Made by a program: the position numbers and the translations under genes. Below the pieces are notes generated by a model. The model made no database searches. It saw only the letters and a program-made list of their open reading frames with translations, and was not told the DNA's origin. A DNA stretch of 64,000 bases from Massariosphaeria phaeospora (lineage: Eukaryota > Ascomycota > Dothideomycetes > Pleosporales), in NCBI GenBank assembly GCA_011032825.1, contig JAADJZ010000002.1, positions 248,001 to 312,000 of the forward strand. Direction: 5' to 3'. This document shows positions 1-10,723 of this stretch, in pieces. Within the stretch, counting starts at the first letter, position 1. Each line of letters starts with the position of its first letter.

Positions 1-129
1 GCGACGTTAGCTTTGTTCGTCATGCTGTCCGAGGAGACTTTACCAGCAGAAAAAGTACGCCCAGCCAAACACCCTGGAGGCCGTCTTTGCGAACAGAACG
101 AGCTCTGTCTCTGATCCCGATTCCGTCAT
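1..129 (-). CDS. 5' exon of a cystinosin-like PQ-loop transporter (partial)
   Basis: Only the first exon is in the window. ATG is at 129-127 and the exon reads about 28 codons to 44, ending with a stretch like FGWAYFFC followed by a split Trp codon. Cystinosins (lysosomal/vacuolar cystine-proton symporters, yeast Ers1) begin the first membrane helix with a very similar FGW-YF-CW-SLSFYPQ block, so this looks like the N-terminus just before the first PQ loop. The intron starts GTAAAG at 43; a GCTAAC branch site lies near position 10, so the acceptor should be just beyond the window edge. Without the intron the frame stops at 42-40. The rest of the protein is outside the window, so the family call rests on about 15 residues. 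Confidence 0.55.
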
Positions 130-689
130 TGTTGGAGGAGAAGTGGCTACCGGAGTGGACCTGGTTCCGCTTGATCTGACATACGGAAAAGGCGGAGACG
201 GAGACGGTTGGGACAGATGGTTCAAAGAAAGGTGACCAACGCCCCTCGGCTGGGGCACGCGCAATGTTTGTCGGTAGGAAATAACAGAGTAAGACAACAG
301 GCCATGGTGCGCAGCCCTCCTGACTGAGGCTGGTCGCGGCGTGAGCCGTGAGCGTGAACCTGGACGTGTCAAATGACGACAGCGCCTGCGCGCGGAGATC
401 TCCGCCAAGCCATTTACGCGGTTTGACAACTCCCGACGGCTACCAAAACCAGATGGAACATTAATTCTGGAACTCGACGATAGTCTATTCCACACCTCCT
501 ACAGCTTACCAAGGTCCCGTGATGTAGCTATCGAATCTGGTGGTATATGATATTGAATTCCGGACGCAGAGAAGCACTTGCGCAGTCCATTCTTCTACTG
601 TTGAAGAATAGGAGTCCATTCTACTACTGTTGAAGAAGCCAGGTGCATCGCTCCTGAAACACCTACCTACATCTCAGATTTCCTGTCTC
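130..689. other. Intergenic, no gene seen
   Basis: Shared 5' flank of the cystinosin-like gene and 3' flank of the SRPBCC gene. Open frames here are short, overlap on both strands and show no family signature. I see no repeat or RNA gene. Confidence 0.6.
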
Positions 690-1348
690 TTACCTCTCAA
701 GCCACAGCTTCAGCCCCTGTGCTTGAGCCTCAAACCCCGCTTGCAAGCCCTCACCAAGCAAATCCTTCAACACCTCTGCCAAAGTCCCATGGAACACTTC
801 TCTACTCTCATACAACACCTTTCCATTCTCCAAGTCCAAGACACCTTGCCATCTTTCCGCAGCCAGCGATTCTTCGTCCCCGATGTACTTCCAAGCGAGC
901 CGGCCAAGATCCGGCTGCACGTGGGTAATATCTTCGTATGCGAAGTTGACATTGAGCGGATTCTCGAGAGTGTATCTATTGACGGGAAGTGGGAGTGGTG
1001 GGGTCTGGGTGCGGAGATATAGGTTTGCAGTCTCGACGGGGTATTGATTGGGGAGAGAGAGGTTGTTGGGTGTTGTTACTATTGCGGCGCTGGGTATCAT
1101 TAGCGGGAAAGGTGGGTTTGAAGCGGCGGCTGTGTGGGGGGTTACCGAACAAACGGATTCCAGTCAGCGTAGTCCGGGAAGTTGGTGAGAGCGGCCCAGG
1201 CGGCGGACTTGTTTGACGCGATTTCGAGACTAGTACCAACGGTAAAGACGCCGGGGGGTACATCAGGCAGATTTAGGTATTGGCAGGTGACACCTGGTAA
1301 AGAATGCAGCAGTAGTGAAAAGGTAATTCGCAGAGTAGAGGCAATCAT
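690..1348 (-). CDS. SRPBCC (polyketide cyclase/START-like) domain protein, possibly secreted
   Basis: Two exons, 1348-1146 and 1089-690, joined across a 56-nt intron (GTAACC donor, GCTAAT branch, CCCAG acceptor) that restores an Arg codon; product about 200 aa. The first 20 residues (MIASTLRITFSLLLHSLPG) are hydrophobic and could be a signal peptide, but cleavage is uncertain. Next comes a typical SRPBCC start: PPGVFTVGTSLEIAS, then AAWAALTNFPDYADWNPFV, where the W-x-x-L-x-x-F-x-x-Y-x-x-W-N-P pattern marks the first helix and turn of the cavity fold. The C-terminal half contains the F-x-G-T-L-A-E-V-L-K final helix. Such proteins bind hydrophobic ligands; no ligand can be named. A start further upstream at 1438 is open but less likely. 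Confidence 0.75.
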
Positions 1349-1669
1349 GACTGTGTTGGTAGAGGAGGTATTCTGGTAGGATAGATGAATGTAAACCTGA
1401 GGAGTACCGTACCTTTGTACCACCGCTCTCGTACGCAAGGTTTCTCCGAAAATAAGCCGGCAATTCTCATGAGATGAGAAGGCATAAACACACGCTCTAT
1501 ACGATACAATCTACACTGTTTTTACTGCCAAATAAAATCTAAAGAAAATCACGAAGAAAACACATATTGAGACTATATTAATATGCTATTTGTGCGCCAT
1601 GTTTGGCGGGAATTCTTATTCTCGGACTTCACTTGCGTACGAGAGCACCGGTGGTAGTAGAGGTACGAA

Positions 1670-1837
1670 CTCTGCTCACTGGCTAAAAGCTAGCTGAGGT
1701 CTTTTAGCTTGCGAACCAATCATATCAGTTGTGTGCCATACATAATTGTGGGGCTTTTATAAATCGTGGGGCGACTGTAAATCGTGAGGCTATTGTATAA
1801 GTACTTTGAGGCTCTAGCTTTTGACCAGTGAGCAGAG
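1670..1837. mobile_element. MITE-like element with 24-bp terminal inverted repeats
   Basis: A 168-bp unit begins with CTCTGCTCACTGGCTAAAAG at 1670 and ends with the near-perfect reverse complement at 1814-1837. The arms are 24 bp and differ only at the dinucleotide GC/TC before AAAAGCTAG. The interior has no ORF and carries two short direct copies of an AAATCGTGRGGC word. Size, terminal inverted repeats and lack of coding match a non-autonomous DNA transposon (MITE). A target-site duplication is not obvious, so the exact ends may be off by a few bases. Confidence 0.7.
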
Positions 1838-2079
1838 ATTCCACAGTATCTACTAGCAAAAGCATACTCCTATTATCGATACTAATGGGTTGTTGCTATA
1901 GCGAAGACTGCATCACACCTCATCCTGGAAACCCAGACATCCAGCTCGGTAAGACGGGAACACGAGGTTCAGCTGCATGATTGCGTAGCTTAGGAAGGAT
2001 CTATCTGCCTCTGCCTTGGTACGGGTTTTGCCGGACCTTTCAGTCCAATTGTAAGGTGCACCTTGCCGCCATATGAATT

Positions 2080-2170
2080 ATCCTCTCATCTCTGCAAGTT
2101 TGGGCCTAGATATTACCTAGTAGTTATGCTAGATACAATTTGTAAAGATAAAGTTGACTCCTATAATACC
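2080..2170 (-). repeat. Dispersed repeat, copy C
   Basis: Reverse-complement relative of the sequence at 10961-11080, and same orientation as 48255-48375. Shared words include ATTACCTAGTA, TAGATACA and TTGTA(A/C)AGA(T/C)A in the same order, followed by a GT(T/A)GACT/GTAGTCT block. Divergence is substantial, so this is an old copy. It has no coding capacity. Confidence 0.55.
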
Positions 2171-2205
2171 TTCTTCTCTGACGCTTTTTCATCCTTCTTA
2201 TCTCT

Positions 2206-2225
2206 TCACACACATACACACACAT
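2206..2225. repeat. CA microsatellite
   Basis: Short (CA)n tract interrupted once by CATA. Confidence 0.8.
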
Positions 2226-2621
2226 CATTTGTTTTGACAAGGGACTACGTTCTAGAAAGCAGATTCTCTAAAGGGAGCGTATATATCGGCTAGATCCCAG
2301 AGATTTTGTGGTAGTGAGTAGTTACTGTCAAAACAGAGTCATTGCAAAACGCGCAGGCCTTTGTGCATAGGGAAGAAAGAGCGATATATATTATACGAGA
2401 CACGGTAAAGACAGGAGTAGAAATAGTAGTACAAAAAAGAAACCACAAAAACCAAGAAACCAAGAAGTCAAAAAACCAAACGAGTGGTTGGGCTTCCAGC
2501 GCCACCATGTCCGCGAAAAATAAAACTCCTAGACCGAACTGTACCAGAATCCCAGCGAAAGGGTTGTCGTTTCAGAGACTCCCTCGTTGCACGCTCGAGT
2601 AGACTCGTAGCCACTCTCATC

Positions 2622-3365
2622 TTACTCGTACCCAAAAACGAGGTTTCCGATCGTAGTTGCCGCATCGCCCCAAAATAGAGCCACCTCGCCGCTTCGAGCA
2701 GCTTCTTCCTTATAGTGCTTGGCCTTGCTTGGGCGGTAATACCCGATCTCTTGGGTGCAACCAGATCCCTTTGTCAGGATTCGCTCAATACCATCGTTGC
2801 AAAGGTCATAGACGCCTTGTGCAATAACTTTGGTGACCCCGAGTGTTTGCCCGAAAGGTGGCGGCGCAAAAGTAAGAGCCAACTTCATGCCAAGCTGGAC
2901 GTTGTCTTTGAGTTGGGGGCCCATTTTGTCGTGGCCAAAGGGGAGTAATTGCGAGACTGCTCTTGTACCTCCATCCACGGCTATACTATCAACCTCAATC
3001 TTAGTCTTGACCTGTGCACACCAGTCCACAGCCTTTTCCAGGATCTCATTGACCCACACGAAGTTATCTGGAACCCCGGGGATATTGCAATGCGGATCTT
3101 GTTCGAGGAATAGCTTTTTGCCAGCTGCCATGACATTGTCCACGAAACCGCGAGCCTAGAGATCCTGAGGCTCGTAGATCAACTCATCTTCGGCAGGGCC
3201 GTTGGCGGCGCTAGTGTATGCGATATCGCGCCTTGCGAGTGCGTGCGGCTGTTCGGGCAGGTTTGGGTTTGACTGTGGTGTACGGACCTCAGACGAAATC
3301 GCGGTAGCGACAGTGGCGACAGCAATGAGTGCCGTTCCGAAGACCGCAGTAACAGTCATCTTCAT
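2622..3365 (-). pseudogene. Secreted protein of unknown function, interrupted by an in-frame TAG
   Basis: The frame opens at 3365 with a clear signal peptide (MKMTVTAVFGTALIAVATVA, cleavage near residue 22). A short polar segment with an Arg-Arg (Kex2-like) site follows, then a TAG at 3158-3156, after which the same frame continues without break to a stop at 2622 (about 178 codons, with several cysteines). The frame continuing on both sides points to one gene of about 247 codons. Either the TAG is a premature stop (it differs from CAG by one C-to-T change in CpA context, the RIP signature), or it is the end of a 132-nt in-frame intron (GTCCGT donor at 3287, CTCTAG acceptor at 3156) that would remove the segment after the signal peptide. 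I do not recognise the mature domain. Small secreted proteins in fungi can be effectors, but nothing here shows that. Confidence 0.55.
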
Positions 3366-3915
3366 GCTGGGCTGAGTGTTTGAGGCGAGATTCGAGAAGA
3401 CTGGGAGATTTTCAAGGTTCGGACTGATGTGGGTGTCTTAGTTGTAGCTTGTGATCGAGGTCAAGTACATGTGTTGTGCGAATGAGTGTTGAGTGAATGA
3501 GTGTTGTACTGGAAAGTAGAAAGTGTTGGCTGCTGTCAAACGAGTATTGCAGAGAAGTTGTATGGCTCTTTATACACATGAATCGACACTGTCTAAAGGG
3601 TTACGTTGACAGAAGCACGCATCTAAGTTACGTGTCCCTCGGCTTTCCTCGTAGCTTTCCCCGCTCGCCGTACTGGAGATTGGCATATTGTTTCGCATAC
3701 CGGAGCTTTAACTCACTTCGGAGTTAACGCCTCTTCGTGGCCTAGATATACGGTGGGATTTATCTGGCGCTACTGACGTGTCTTCTGCTATCGTTACCGG
3801 CACTCCCAAGACTGCATCGGTACTATAGGAAAAGTCTGATAGCACCAACATATGAGGCGGTGTCGTCCTTACACTAGAATCCGTCACCGCATTGGATACA
3901 GTGGTAGTCTCTAGT
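3366..3915. other. Intergenic, no clear gene
   Basis: 5' flank of the secreted-protein gene and 3' flank of the 2EXR gene. A minus-strand frame at 3974-3708 is Ser/Thr-rich and could be a frame-shifted C-terminal tail of the 2EXR gene, but nothing supports it firmly. Confidence 0.4.
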
Positions 3916-4726
3916 CTATCTTCGTACTGCGAAAACGAGCCGCCATCTGAACCAGTATCTTGACCGTCGAGCAAAATCCGCGGTGACCTGGCCGGTCACG
4001 AGCGCGGAGAGAATTCCGTCACCGACTTGCTCGCGCCCACCGCAAATGTCGAAAACTTGACGGTCGCGGTTCCAAGTTAACACATCCCCCGGCGCGTCAA
4101 CATATGTCCACTGTGGTGTCGTTTGTTCGTGGTGGTCATCCGCAGACTGCAAGAAATCCATGGAGGGGTCGATAATAACGAGTATTTCTTCGACGGCAGT
4201 AAAATATTCAAGCAAATCGTGCAGATACCCCTTCCCATACTCGCTTCTAAGACTCTTGCGTCATGGCAGACTTTTCAATAGGCAATCGAAATTCGACGAG
4301 TCGTTCTATGAGATCAGGTTCAAAGGTTCGGTCTACGAGATCCACTAAGATGTTGGTCAACGCACTGAGGCTAACATAGAGCGCATCTACCGTCGGTTTA
4401 AAGGGGCGGACGAGAATGGGATACTGGTTTCTGCGGGCCCTAATAGCTAGACCGTGCTCGCGAATTTTGGCCAATGCAATGCTGCGAGCTTCGTGATCGA
4501 CGAATGCTAAAGGCATCTCAACGTCGACGTTTAGCGAGTCGCAGCAGAACCCAAGTAGCAGATCAGGTTCAGCGCCCTGGATGCGCCAGGATCCCGCCTT
4601 GAATAATCCCAGGGTTGGCTCTTTCATGTTCTTCGGCAAGGCCTCTTGCCAGATTTGGTTCCGCAGCTCGGCGGCGAGAGCAGAGAAGAGGGGGAAAACA
4701 GTGGTGTCTGTTGCTGCAGCTGCCAT
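3916..4726 (-). pseudogene. 2EXR-domain protein with an apparent frameshift
   Basis: Start ATG at 4726, with 4792 as an alternative. Near the N-terminus the 2EXR signature appears: FPLFSALAAELRNQIWQEAL (F-x-x-L-x-x-E-L-R-x-x-I-W), followed by a second block VDALYVSLSAL, the usual layout of these abundant fungal proteins of unknown function. The frame stops at 4247, but sensible sequence resumes in another frame at once (SEYGKGYLHDLLEYFTAVEE...) and runs to 3916. No GT..AG pair joins the two frames with a fitting phase without deleting coherent coding, so a one-base indel near 4250-4265 is the simplest reading. It may be a real pseudogene or a sequencing error. Confidence 0.55.
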
Positions 4727-5631
4727 GTTGCTACCTGGACCCAATACATCCAAAGAGAGCCGAATATTGGAGTCCTCGCCCTGTGGGCACATATGAAGCG
4801 TTGATACGACGAGTCAGTGGCGGTGGATGGATGCGGGACCATGCGGGGAAGCCATAGGGCCTGACACGGGGGTACTCAGCGGATAGCTGCATACAAGAAA
4901 GGGTAGGGGTGAAGCTTCATCGGCAGCCAGCTCCTCCCGTGAAGTAGACGGAGATAGTTGTAAAGAGCTCTGGAGTTGATATCTGCTCAAAGATGGCTGC
5001 GGCGAGGGTGGTAGGTGGTCAGATGTGAAGTATCTAGTGCCGTACCTGCCGCGCATGGCGAGGGCGGCTTGGCTGCATGAGCTCTGATTGCCCCTCATGT
5101 CGGCCGCTGCATGCGCGATAGCGATACCTGCACGCAGCACGTAGCACCGACGTCGTCGAGCTGCTGCTGCGTCCCGCTCCCGAGTCTCAACTGCCTGCGA
5201 CGTGTGAAGCTCTGTAGCAGCCCCAGTTCTCCTTGTTGACCTCTTGCTCACCCTCCTCCGCATTGCCTGCTGAGCGCCTCTGACCAAGCCCGCCACGCCA
5301 GCCAGCCCCCGTTGACTCTAACCTGCCCCGCGCGTCCTCTGAGCTCGGCATTTGGAGACCGCAAGAGGCCACACAGACACTGCGCAAGGCACCAGCGTCC
5401 AGTCGAAGCGGATCGGTTCTTCTGGCACGCGGAATCTGTGTCTGAGGCTCTGAGCAGGGTCACGCCCCTCCGACGCAGCACCCGACCCTTTGTCTTAGAA
5501 GTCACCCCAACCTAGCCCGTCGCCAGCCGCCCCTTCTCTCCCAACACCACACTCCCTCTCTGCGACGAACACCTCACAGACTGCAGCTAGCGCTCCGAAC
5601 AGCACCGCTCGACTCGCTCCATACCATTTGA
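4727..5631. other. Divergent intergenic / 5' leader region
   Basis: Lies between the 2EXR gene (minus) and the BCAS3-like gene (plus). GC-rich and pyrimidine-rich toward the 3' end, as expected for a fungal 5' UTR. No gene, repeat or RNA recognised. Confidence 0.5.
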
Positions 5632-8600
5632 ATGAGCCCATCGCCCGCCGCCGCAGCCGAGTACCCGCCGCCCGTCACGTACCCCAGCCAGCACCAGCAC
5701 CAGCACAACCGCAAGACGCTGGACCACGCGCAGCCCCGCGGCCGCAACACGTCCAGATATGAGCTGGGAAGAAGAGATAGGTACGGCGAGCGGGTTACGC
5801 GCATATACCCCCGCGAGATGTGAGTAGGCCCCTCAGCCGCTGTGTTTGCTATGAGGCGCCGGCGTAAGCACACCAACTTGAGTGGTTGACACAGGTCCGA
5901 CAATTGCTGGGTCAACCAATACTGACCCCCCCGCAGAACCAAATCCCCACCTACGGCCAAACGTTTTTCTTCTTCTTCTCCTAATGGACCTCCCACTTAT
6001 AATGCGACCACCTCTCCGCTGCTCTCGGCTCTCGGCGCCACCAAGACAACAGCTGCACAGTACACGAACGAGTGGACCAAGTCGCTACCCTTTTTCGTGA
6101 ACCAGGCGTCACCAGGCAACGGCGGCATAGCTATCAACGGCTCGCCCCCGATATTCCACAACTCGCCAGGAACTCGGGAAGGCGTATACGGACAACCAGG
6201 CATGTCGAACTCGCCTCCCGCAACGGGTGCACGACCCTTGAGCCACCCGAATCCTTACACCAGCTTTGGCGGTCGACTCCAAGAGTCGCCCCTTGAGTCG
6301 CCGGGAAGAGATAGAAGGTCCTCGATGTACTCGCAACACGGTGTTCGCCCGCCGTCGCAGCAGTTCGCTACGAACCCCCCACTTCCCCATCAACCACAAC
6401 CTCACTACTACAATCTACCCGACTTCAATCTCGGCTTAGGCAATGCAACATCCGAAGGTACCACCGCCGGCGAGGGAGGCTACTATTGCGGTTTCGACAC
6501 CTTAAGCATGGCGGGAGACGATGCGTCCAAAACCGCCGAAAACGTTCTGCTGGTTGGATACCAGGGAGGGTTAGATGTTTTCCGAGTGGAGAAAGGGAGA
6601 ATGGACATTGTCGGTCGCTTAGAAGGCCTCCGAGGCCATATCCTAGGAGCCAAAGTACTTCCTTGGACAGCTCGGAGAGACCCGCTTTCTGCCTCGAGGC
6701 CTCTGATTGCACTGGTCATTCATGGACCTATCATTGAGGATAGTAGCCGTGCCCATAGCGGAAGTTGTTCTTCGTCGGTTATTGACGACGGCTCTTCCGA
6801 GTCCCCAACCCGGCCCCCATCCAGCAGAGGCCTGGACACAGCAAGCAAAGTGACCAAATACCAGACCACCGTCGAGGTCTATTCGCTAAAAGAGAAGCGG
6901 AGAATAGCTGTACTCTACAAGAGCCCGGCAATTCCTATCACTAACCCCATCGAAAGTCCGATGTTTGAGCCGCCTCCTCCCGTTGGTGAATTTGTCATAG
7001 AGGCGAGAGGAAAGTTTATCGTGGTCGCATCTGGTGCAAGTGGGGAGATCTTTATCTTTGCTCCCTATCTCAGAGACCACGAAGATTACCATCAGACCTT
7101 CCATTGCATAGGGAAGGTTTGGTCGTCTGTTCAATACCGAGAACGAGGCCATCAGTCAAGCGCCTCAAGTGCAGCCGATGGCAGTCATGAAGAAATTCCT
7201 CCCGAGAAGTATGGGGTGCCTATTTTTTCATTGTCCGAGCGCTGGCTTGCTGTTGCACCACCAGCCTCGAGCACTCTCTTCCCAGTCAACGGTGAAGCCC
7301 TATTGTCTCCGTCGTATGAGAGGCCACCTGGCTTGGCGCATCACACAGTTCCGCCACAGCCCTCACCGAATTGTGCTGTTGATGCACCAGAGACAGACAG
7401 CTTGATCAATCGCCTGACAAGAGAAGGTACCCAGGTTGCCATCAAAGGTGCACGTTGGGCTACAGAAAAGGGAATTCAGGCTTTCAAGAACTATATGAAT
7501 AAGGGGCCACAGGTCAACGGCAATACGAACGTGCCCTATGGCGCTGACCCCATGCAACAACAATTCTTCCCCCCTACCCATGGACACGGCCAGACCCAAC
7601 CCAGACCCGAAACCACTATCATATCAATTTACGACCTCCAAAAGCTCTTTGACGCTGAAGAGTCTAGGAACAAGAATGCGCTTCATGCGATCGCCACGAT
7701 TCCCGCATCGTTGGGTTGTAGTTCTCTTTCTTTTTCGCCAACCGGGCTCATGCTCATGACTGTTAGTAAGAAAGGCGACTTCCAAGATGTGTGGGACCTC
7801 AAGCGCATCAATTGTAGACGAGCTCGCAGGACTACGAGGGAGCAGCTAGCCGGTCCACATGTGCGTCAAATTGCCAGATTTGCTCGCATGACGGTCACCA
7901 ATGTCATCGACATAGTCTGGTCTGCCCCTAAGGTTGACAAAGTGGCTATTGTCACCGATAAGGGCACGGTACACATGTTTCTCATGCCTGCGTCCGCCTT
8001 CCAGTGGCCACCTCCTCGGCGAATTCGCAAGCCGCTCCAAGCCGCAAAACCGACAGCGGACAGTGTTCCAGCCGGCGCTCGTGGAGGAGCTGTCAGTTCC
8101 GCCATGCAAGCTCTCAACGGAACCGCGAAGCCTTTTCTAGATGTGGTACGCGCGCGCAATAATATCAACGGCTCCCGTTTCACTCTGAGTAGTCTTGGAA
8201 TGACACCAGCCGCTGGTGCAAAGTCAGGTAAAGCAGTGGCGGCTGGTGTAGGTAAGTCCCTCAACAATATTCGCCGCGCTGGGGACAACAAACTCACACT
8301 CCCGATCTCCCCAAGCGGTGTTAAGCCTCAAAGTGTGAGATGGATGACCGGCAAGGGCCGTGGCACAATCGCCTTAGTAGCGGGTGGTGTACTTCAGATA
8401 CACAAGGTCCAAATGCGTCTTACTTCTGGTAAAGGAAAGTCTGCTAACGCTACATCCATCTCGAAGAAGAAGCTCGTTGAGTTTGGCCTAGCCCCAATCC
8501 CGGACACTGTTCTGGCGCCCTCAGTCTCTGCCCAGCTCTTTCCCCAACCCGGCGAACCAAACAACGTTCAAGATATTCACGGCGAATGGTTGCCGCGCTC

Positions 8601-9108
8601 ATTACCTTCTCGGAGGCGCAAAGCCGGTATACCAGGGCGAAAGCAAGCCGGAACGGTACTGGTACCCTTGAGCTTCGCAGAGATCGAGACCAATCCACCA
8701 TTTCAACCCTTCTACACAGACCGCCGCGTAACACGCTTTACCTATTCCCGCCCGGCGCCTGAAGTCCAGAACAGCAACAGCGAATGGACCGGCGAGATCC
8801 CTCACACCACGTCGAACCTCCACCATCACAGCGCTGATTCTCCCTGGCTCTTCGGCGAAGACGTCGAAGCGCACCGCCTTCTCTCGCCCGCGTCGCATGC
8901 ATATGACTCGGGAGACGAGGATATGATTGCCGGCGTGGCGGCACGCGTGGAGAACAAACTCGTGCTCCGCGACGGCGAAGAAGAGGTCGAGCAGGTGGTC
9001 GTCACTACGCGGCGGCGTCGCGCGAAGAGGGAGGGCTTGCAAGAGGATGAAGAAGGCTTCTTCGAGGACGACTGCGAGGTCCTTGATTTTGCAGAGGATA
9101 GGGTCTAA
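5632..9108 (+). CDS. BCAS3-like WD40 protein
   Basis: Two exons, 5632-5819 and 5937-9108 (1119 aa). The GTGAGT donor and CCGCAG acceptor rebuild an Ile codon; the second exon then reads straight through. Residues 1-240 are low-complexity (His/Gln, Pro, Ser). From about residue 265 beta-propeller-like blades begin (NVLLVGYQGGLDVFRVEKGR, then a vascular-type YQTTVEVYSLKEKRRIAVLY and FIVVASGASGEIFIFAPYL). A conserved RWATEKGIQAFKNYMNKG helix and a second set of blades follow, and the acidic tail ends EEGFFEDDCEVLDFAEDRV. This order matches the fungal proteins annotated as BCAS3 domain/WD40. In animals BCAS3 works with PHAF1 at phagophores; the fungal role is unproven. Confidence 0.8.
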
Positions 9109-9696
9109 CATCGCGCCTTTTTGTTCACTCGCCCATTCGGATTTCGGCATCTTTTCACGAAACTACTACAATACCAGACGGATGACAGTTTTTCATATTC
9201 ATCAAGGGCGCACATTTAAGACGGGACTGGGCGCGGTTCGGGGTTCTTATTTTCGTTCGTGGTAAGGCTTGCTTACATGATGGGTGGTGCATTGAGGTGT
9301 GCTATGGCGTCTTTGTTTTTCTCTATCTGACTTTTTCGCGTTTTGCGTTTGCATCGTGGGGTTCGCGTGGGCTTTTGAGTGGCCTTTGAGCAAATGCATT
9401 GGCATGGTAGATAGAGTGGCTAGTAGTAGTATATACACACAGTCACATAGTGTGTATGAGGAGCTTGGAGGGTTTGCTGTAGAGTGGGTAGTGATGTTGC
9501 GTTATGCTGTGGCTACGCGAGGGTAATTAAGACTGCATGGAATCATCACGGCGGATCTCAACTTGCCAGATGCAACATGACTTCAAGACTGGTAGGTATG
9601 ACCATTGCTACTACGTAGGTATGATCAAACCATAACCCCCACAACCAAACAAGCGGTGCCCGCAGGCCGCAAGCCGCACTCCAAACTCTGTATCCC
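9109..9696. other. Convergent 3' region
   Basis: Between the stop of the BCAS3-like gene and the stop of the MPDU1-like gene; presumably the two 3' UTRs. T-rich and G-rich sequence, no gene seen. Confidence 0.6.
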
Positions 9697-10723
9697 TCAG
9701 CCCCGTCGCCGGGTACTGGGGCTCTTCGCAGCGACGGCAGCATAGCTGGAACCCGAGGTCTTGGCTGACGGGCCCTTCTTGCTGTTCTTGTTGTTGTTGA
9801 CATCCGCTGCGAGGGGCTTGTGCAGCTTCTTGCCCGAGGGCTGCTGGCTGGCCGGGCTGTTCCAGTGATACAGCATTTGCAGGGCGAGCACCGCGTTGAG
9901 CACGAAGCCGGCGATGAAGCCGTATAGGATGAGCGGGTCGGGGACTTCTTGCAGGGTGGTGAAGATGCGGGAGAGGGAGCCGAGGAGGTAGTTGATGACC
10001 TGGGCGAAGGGGGGGATGTCAGCAAAAGCAAAGGAAACCAAAGGCAACTGCGCATTCTTCGTGGCAAGGTACATATCGTGCAAAGAGAGTAGCGAGCGGG
10101 TGGTAAGATATAGAGGTACGTACCGTGAACGCGCTCAACTGGCCCGTCCCGCCCTGACTCCAAATCGTCCAGATCTGCGGCACCTTGCTCGCGACACTCA
10201 GTACCCCCGCGCCCGCCTGCAACCAGCCCAGCGTCTTCACATCGACGACGTCCGCGCGGAATAGCGCCGTCCCCGCAGCCGCCAGCCCCGCGACCCACGC
10301 GGCGATGCCCGCGCTGCGCCCGCCGTACCGCAGCACCAAGCTAGCAATCACGACGTTCTGCGCCAGAATCAGCGCCGTCTCGCCGTACGTCGAGAAGGGG
10401 AAGCCGTGGCGCGCATTGTACGCCAGGCTGATGAGGTAGCTGCTGGACTCGAGCAGGTACGACAGGAACGAGATGCCCGAGGCCGACTGCGAGTGCAGCA
10501 GCTTGAGCAGTTGCGGGATCTTGACGATCGAGGACGCGCCGATGATGCCGATGCCGAGGGCCTTGCTGATGGCGAGTTTGAGGCATGCGGGCGAGGTGAA
10601 GGGGTCGATGTCGATGATTAGCGTTTTGTAGCAGAGCGAGCCGAGGAGGTTGCGACCGGTGTTGACGATCGGGGTGGGGAGGTTGTGCGTGAGGGGTTGG
10701 AGGGCAGAGCGGAGGGTGTCCAT
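9697..10723 (-). CDS. MPDU1: MPDU1-like PQ-loop protein (mannose-P-dolichol utilisation)
   Basis: Exons 10723-10124 and 9999-9697 (300 aa), intron with GTACGT donor and CCCAG acceptor, phase 0. The fold is that of the PQ-loop/SWEET superfamily: a first PQ motif in SSIVKIPQLLKLLHSQSASG (residues ~65-84), a second in ASKVPQIWTIWSQGGTGQLS (~178-197), and about seven hydrophobic helices. The exon junction gives AFTVINYLLGSLSRIFTTLQ, a segment characteristic of MPDU1, followed by a last helix and a Lys/Asn-rich cytoplasmic tail. MPDU1 is an ER membrane protein needed for use of dolichol-linked mannose and glucose in N-glycan, O-mannose and GPI synthesis. Length is a little above the animal protein because of the tail. 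Confidence 0.88.

Larger units (their letters stand above)
1349..2621. other. Gene-free stretch holding a MITE-like element and a dispersed repeat
   Basis: No convincing coding frame. It contains the inverted-repeat element at 1670-1837, one copy of a dispersed repeat at about 2080-2170 and a CA-rich microsatellite at 2206-2225. The remaining sequence is moderately AT-rich and featureless. Confidence 0.6.
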
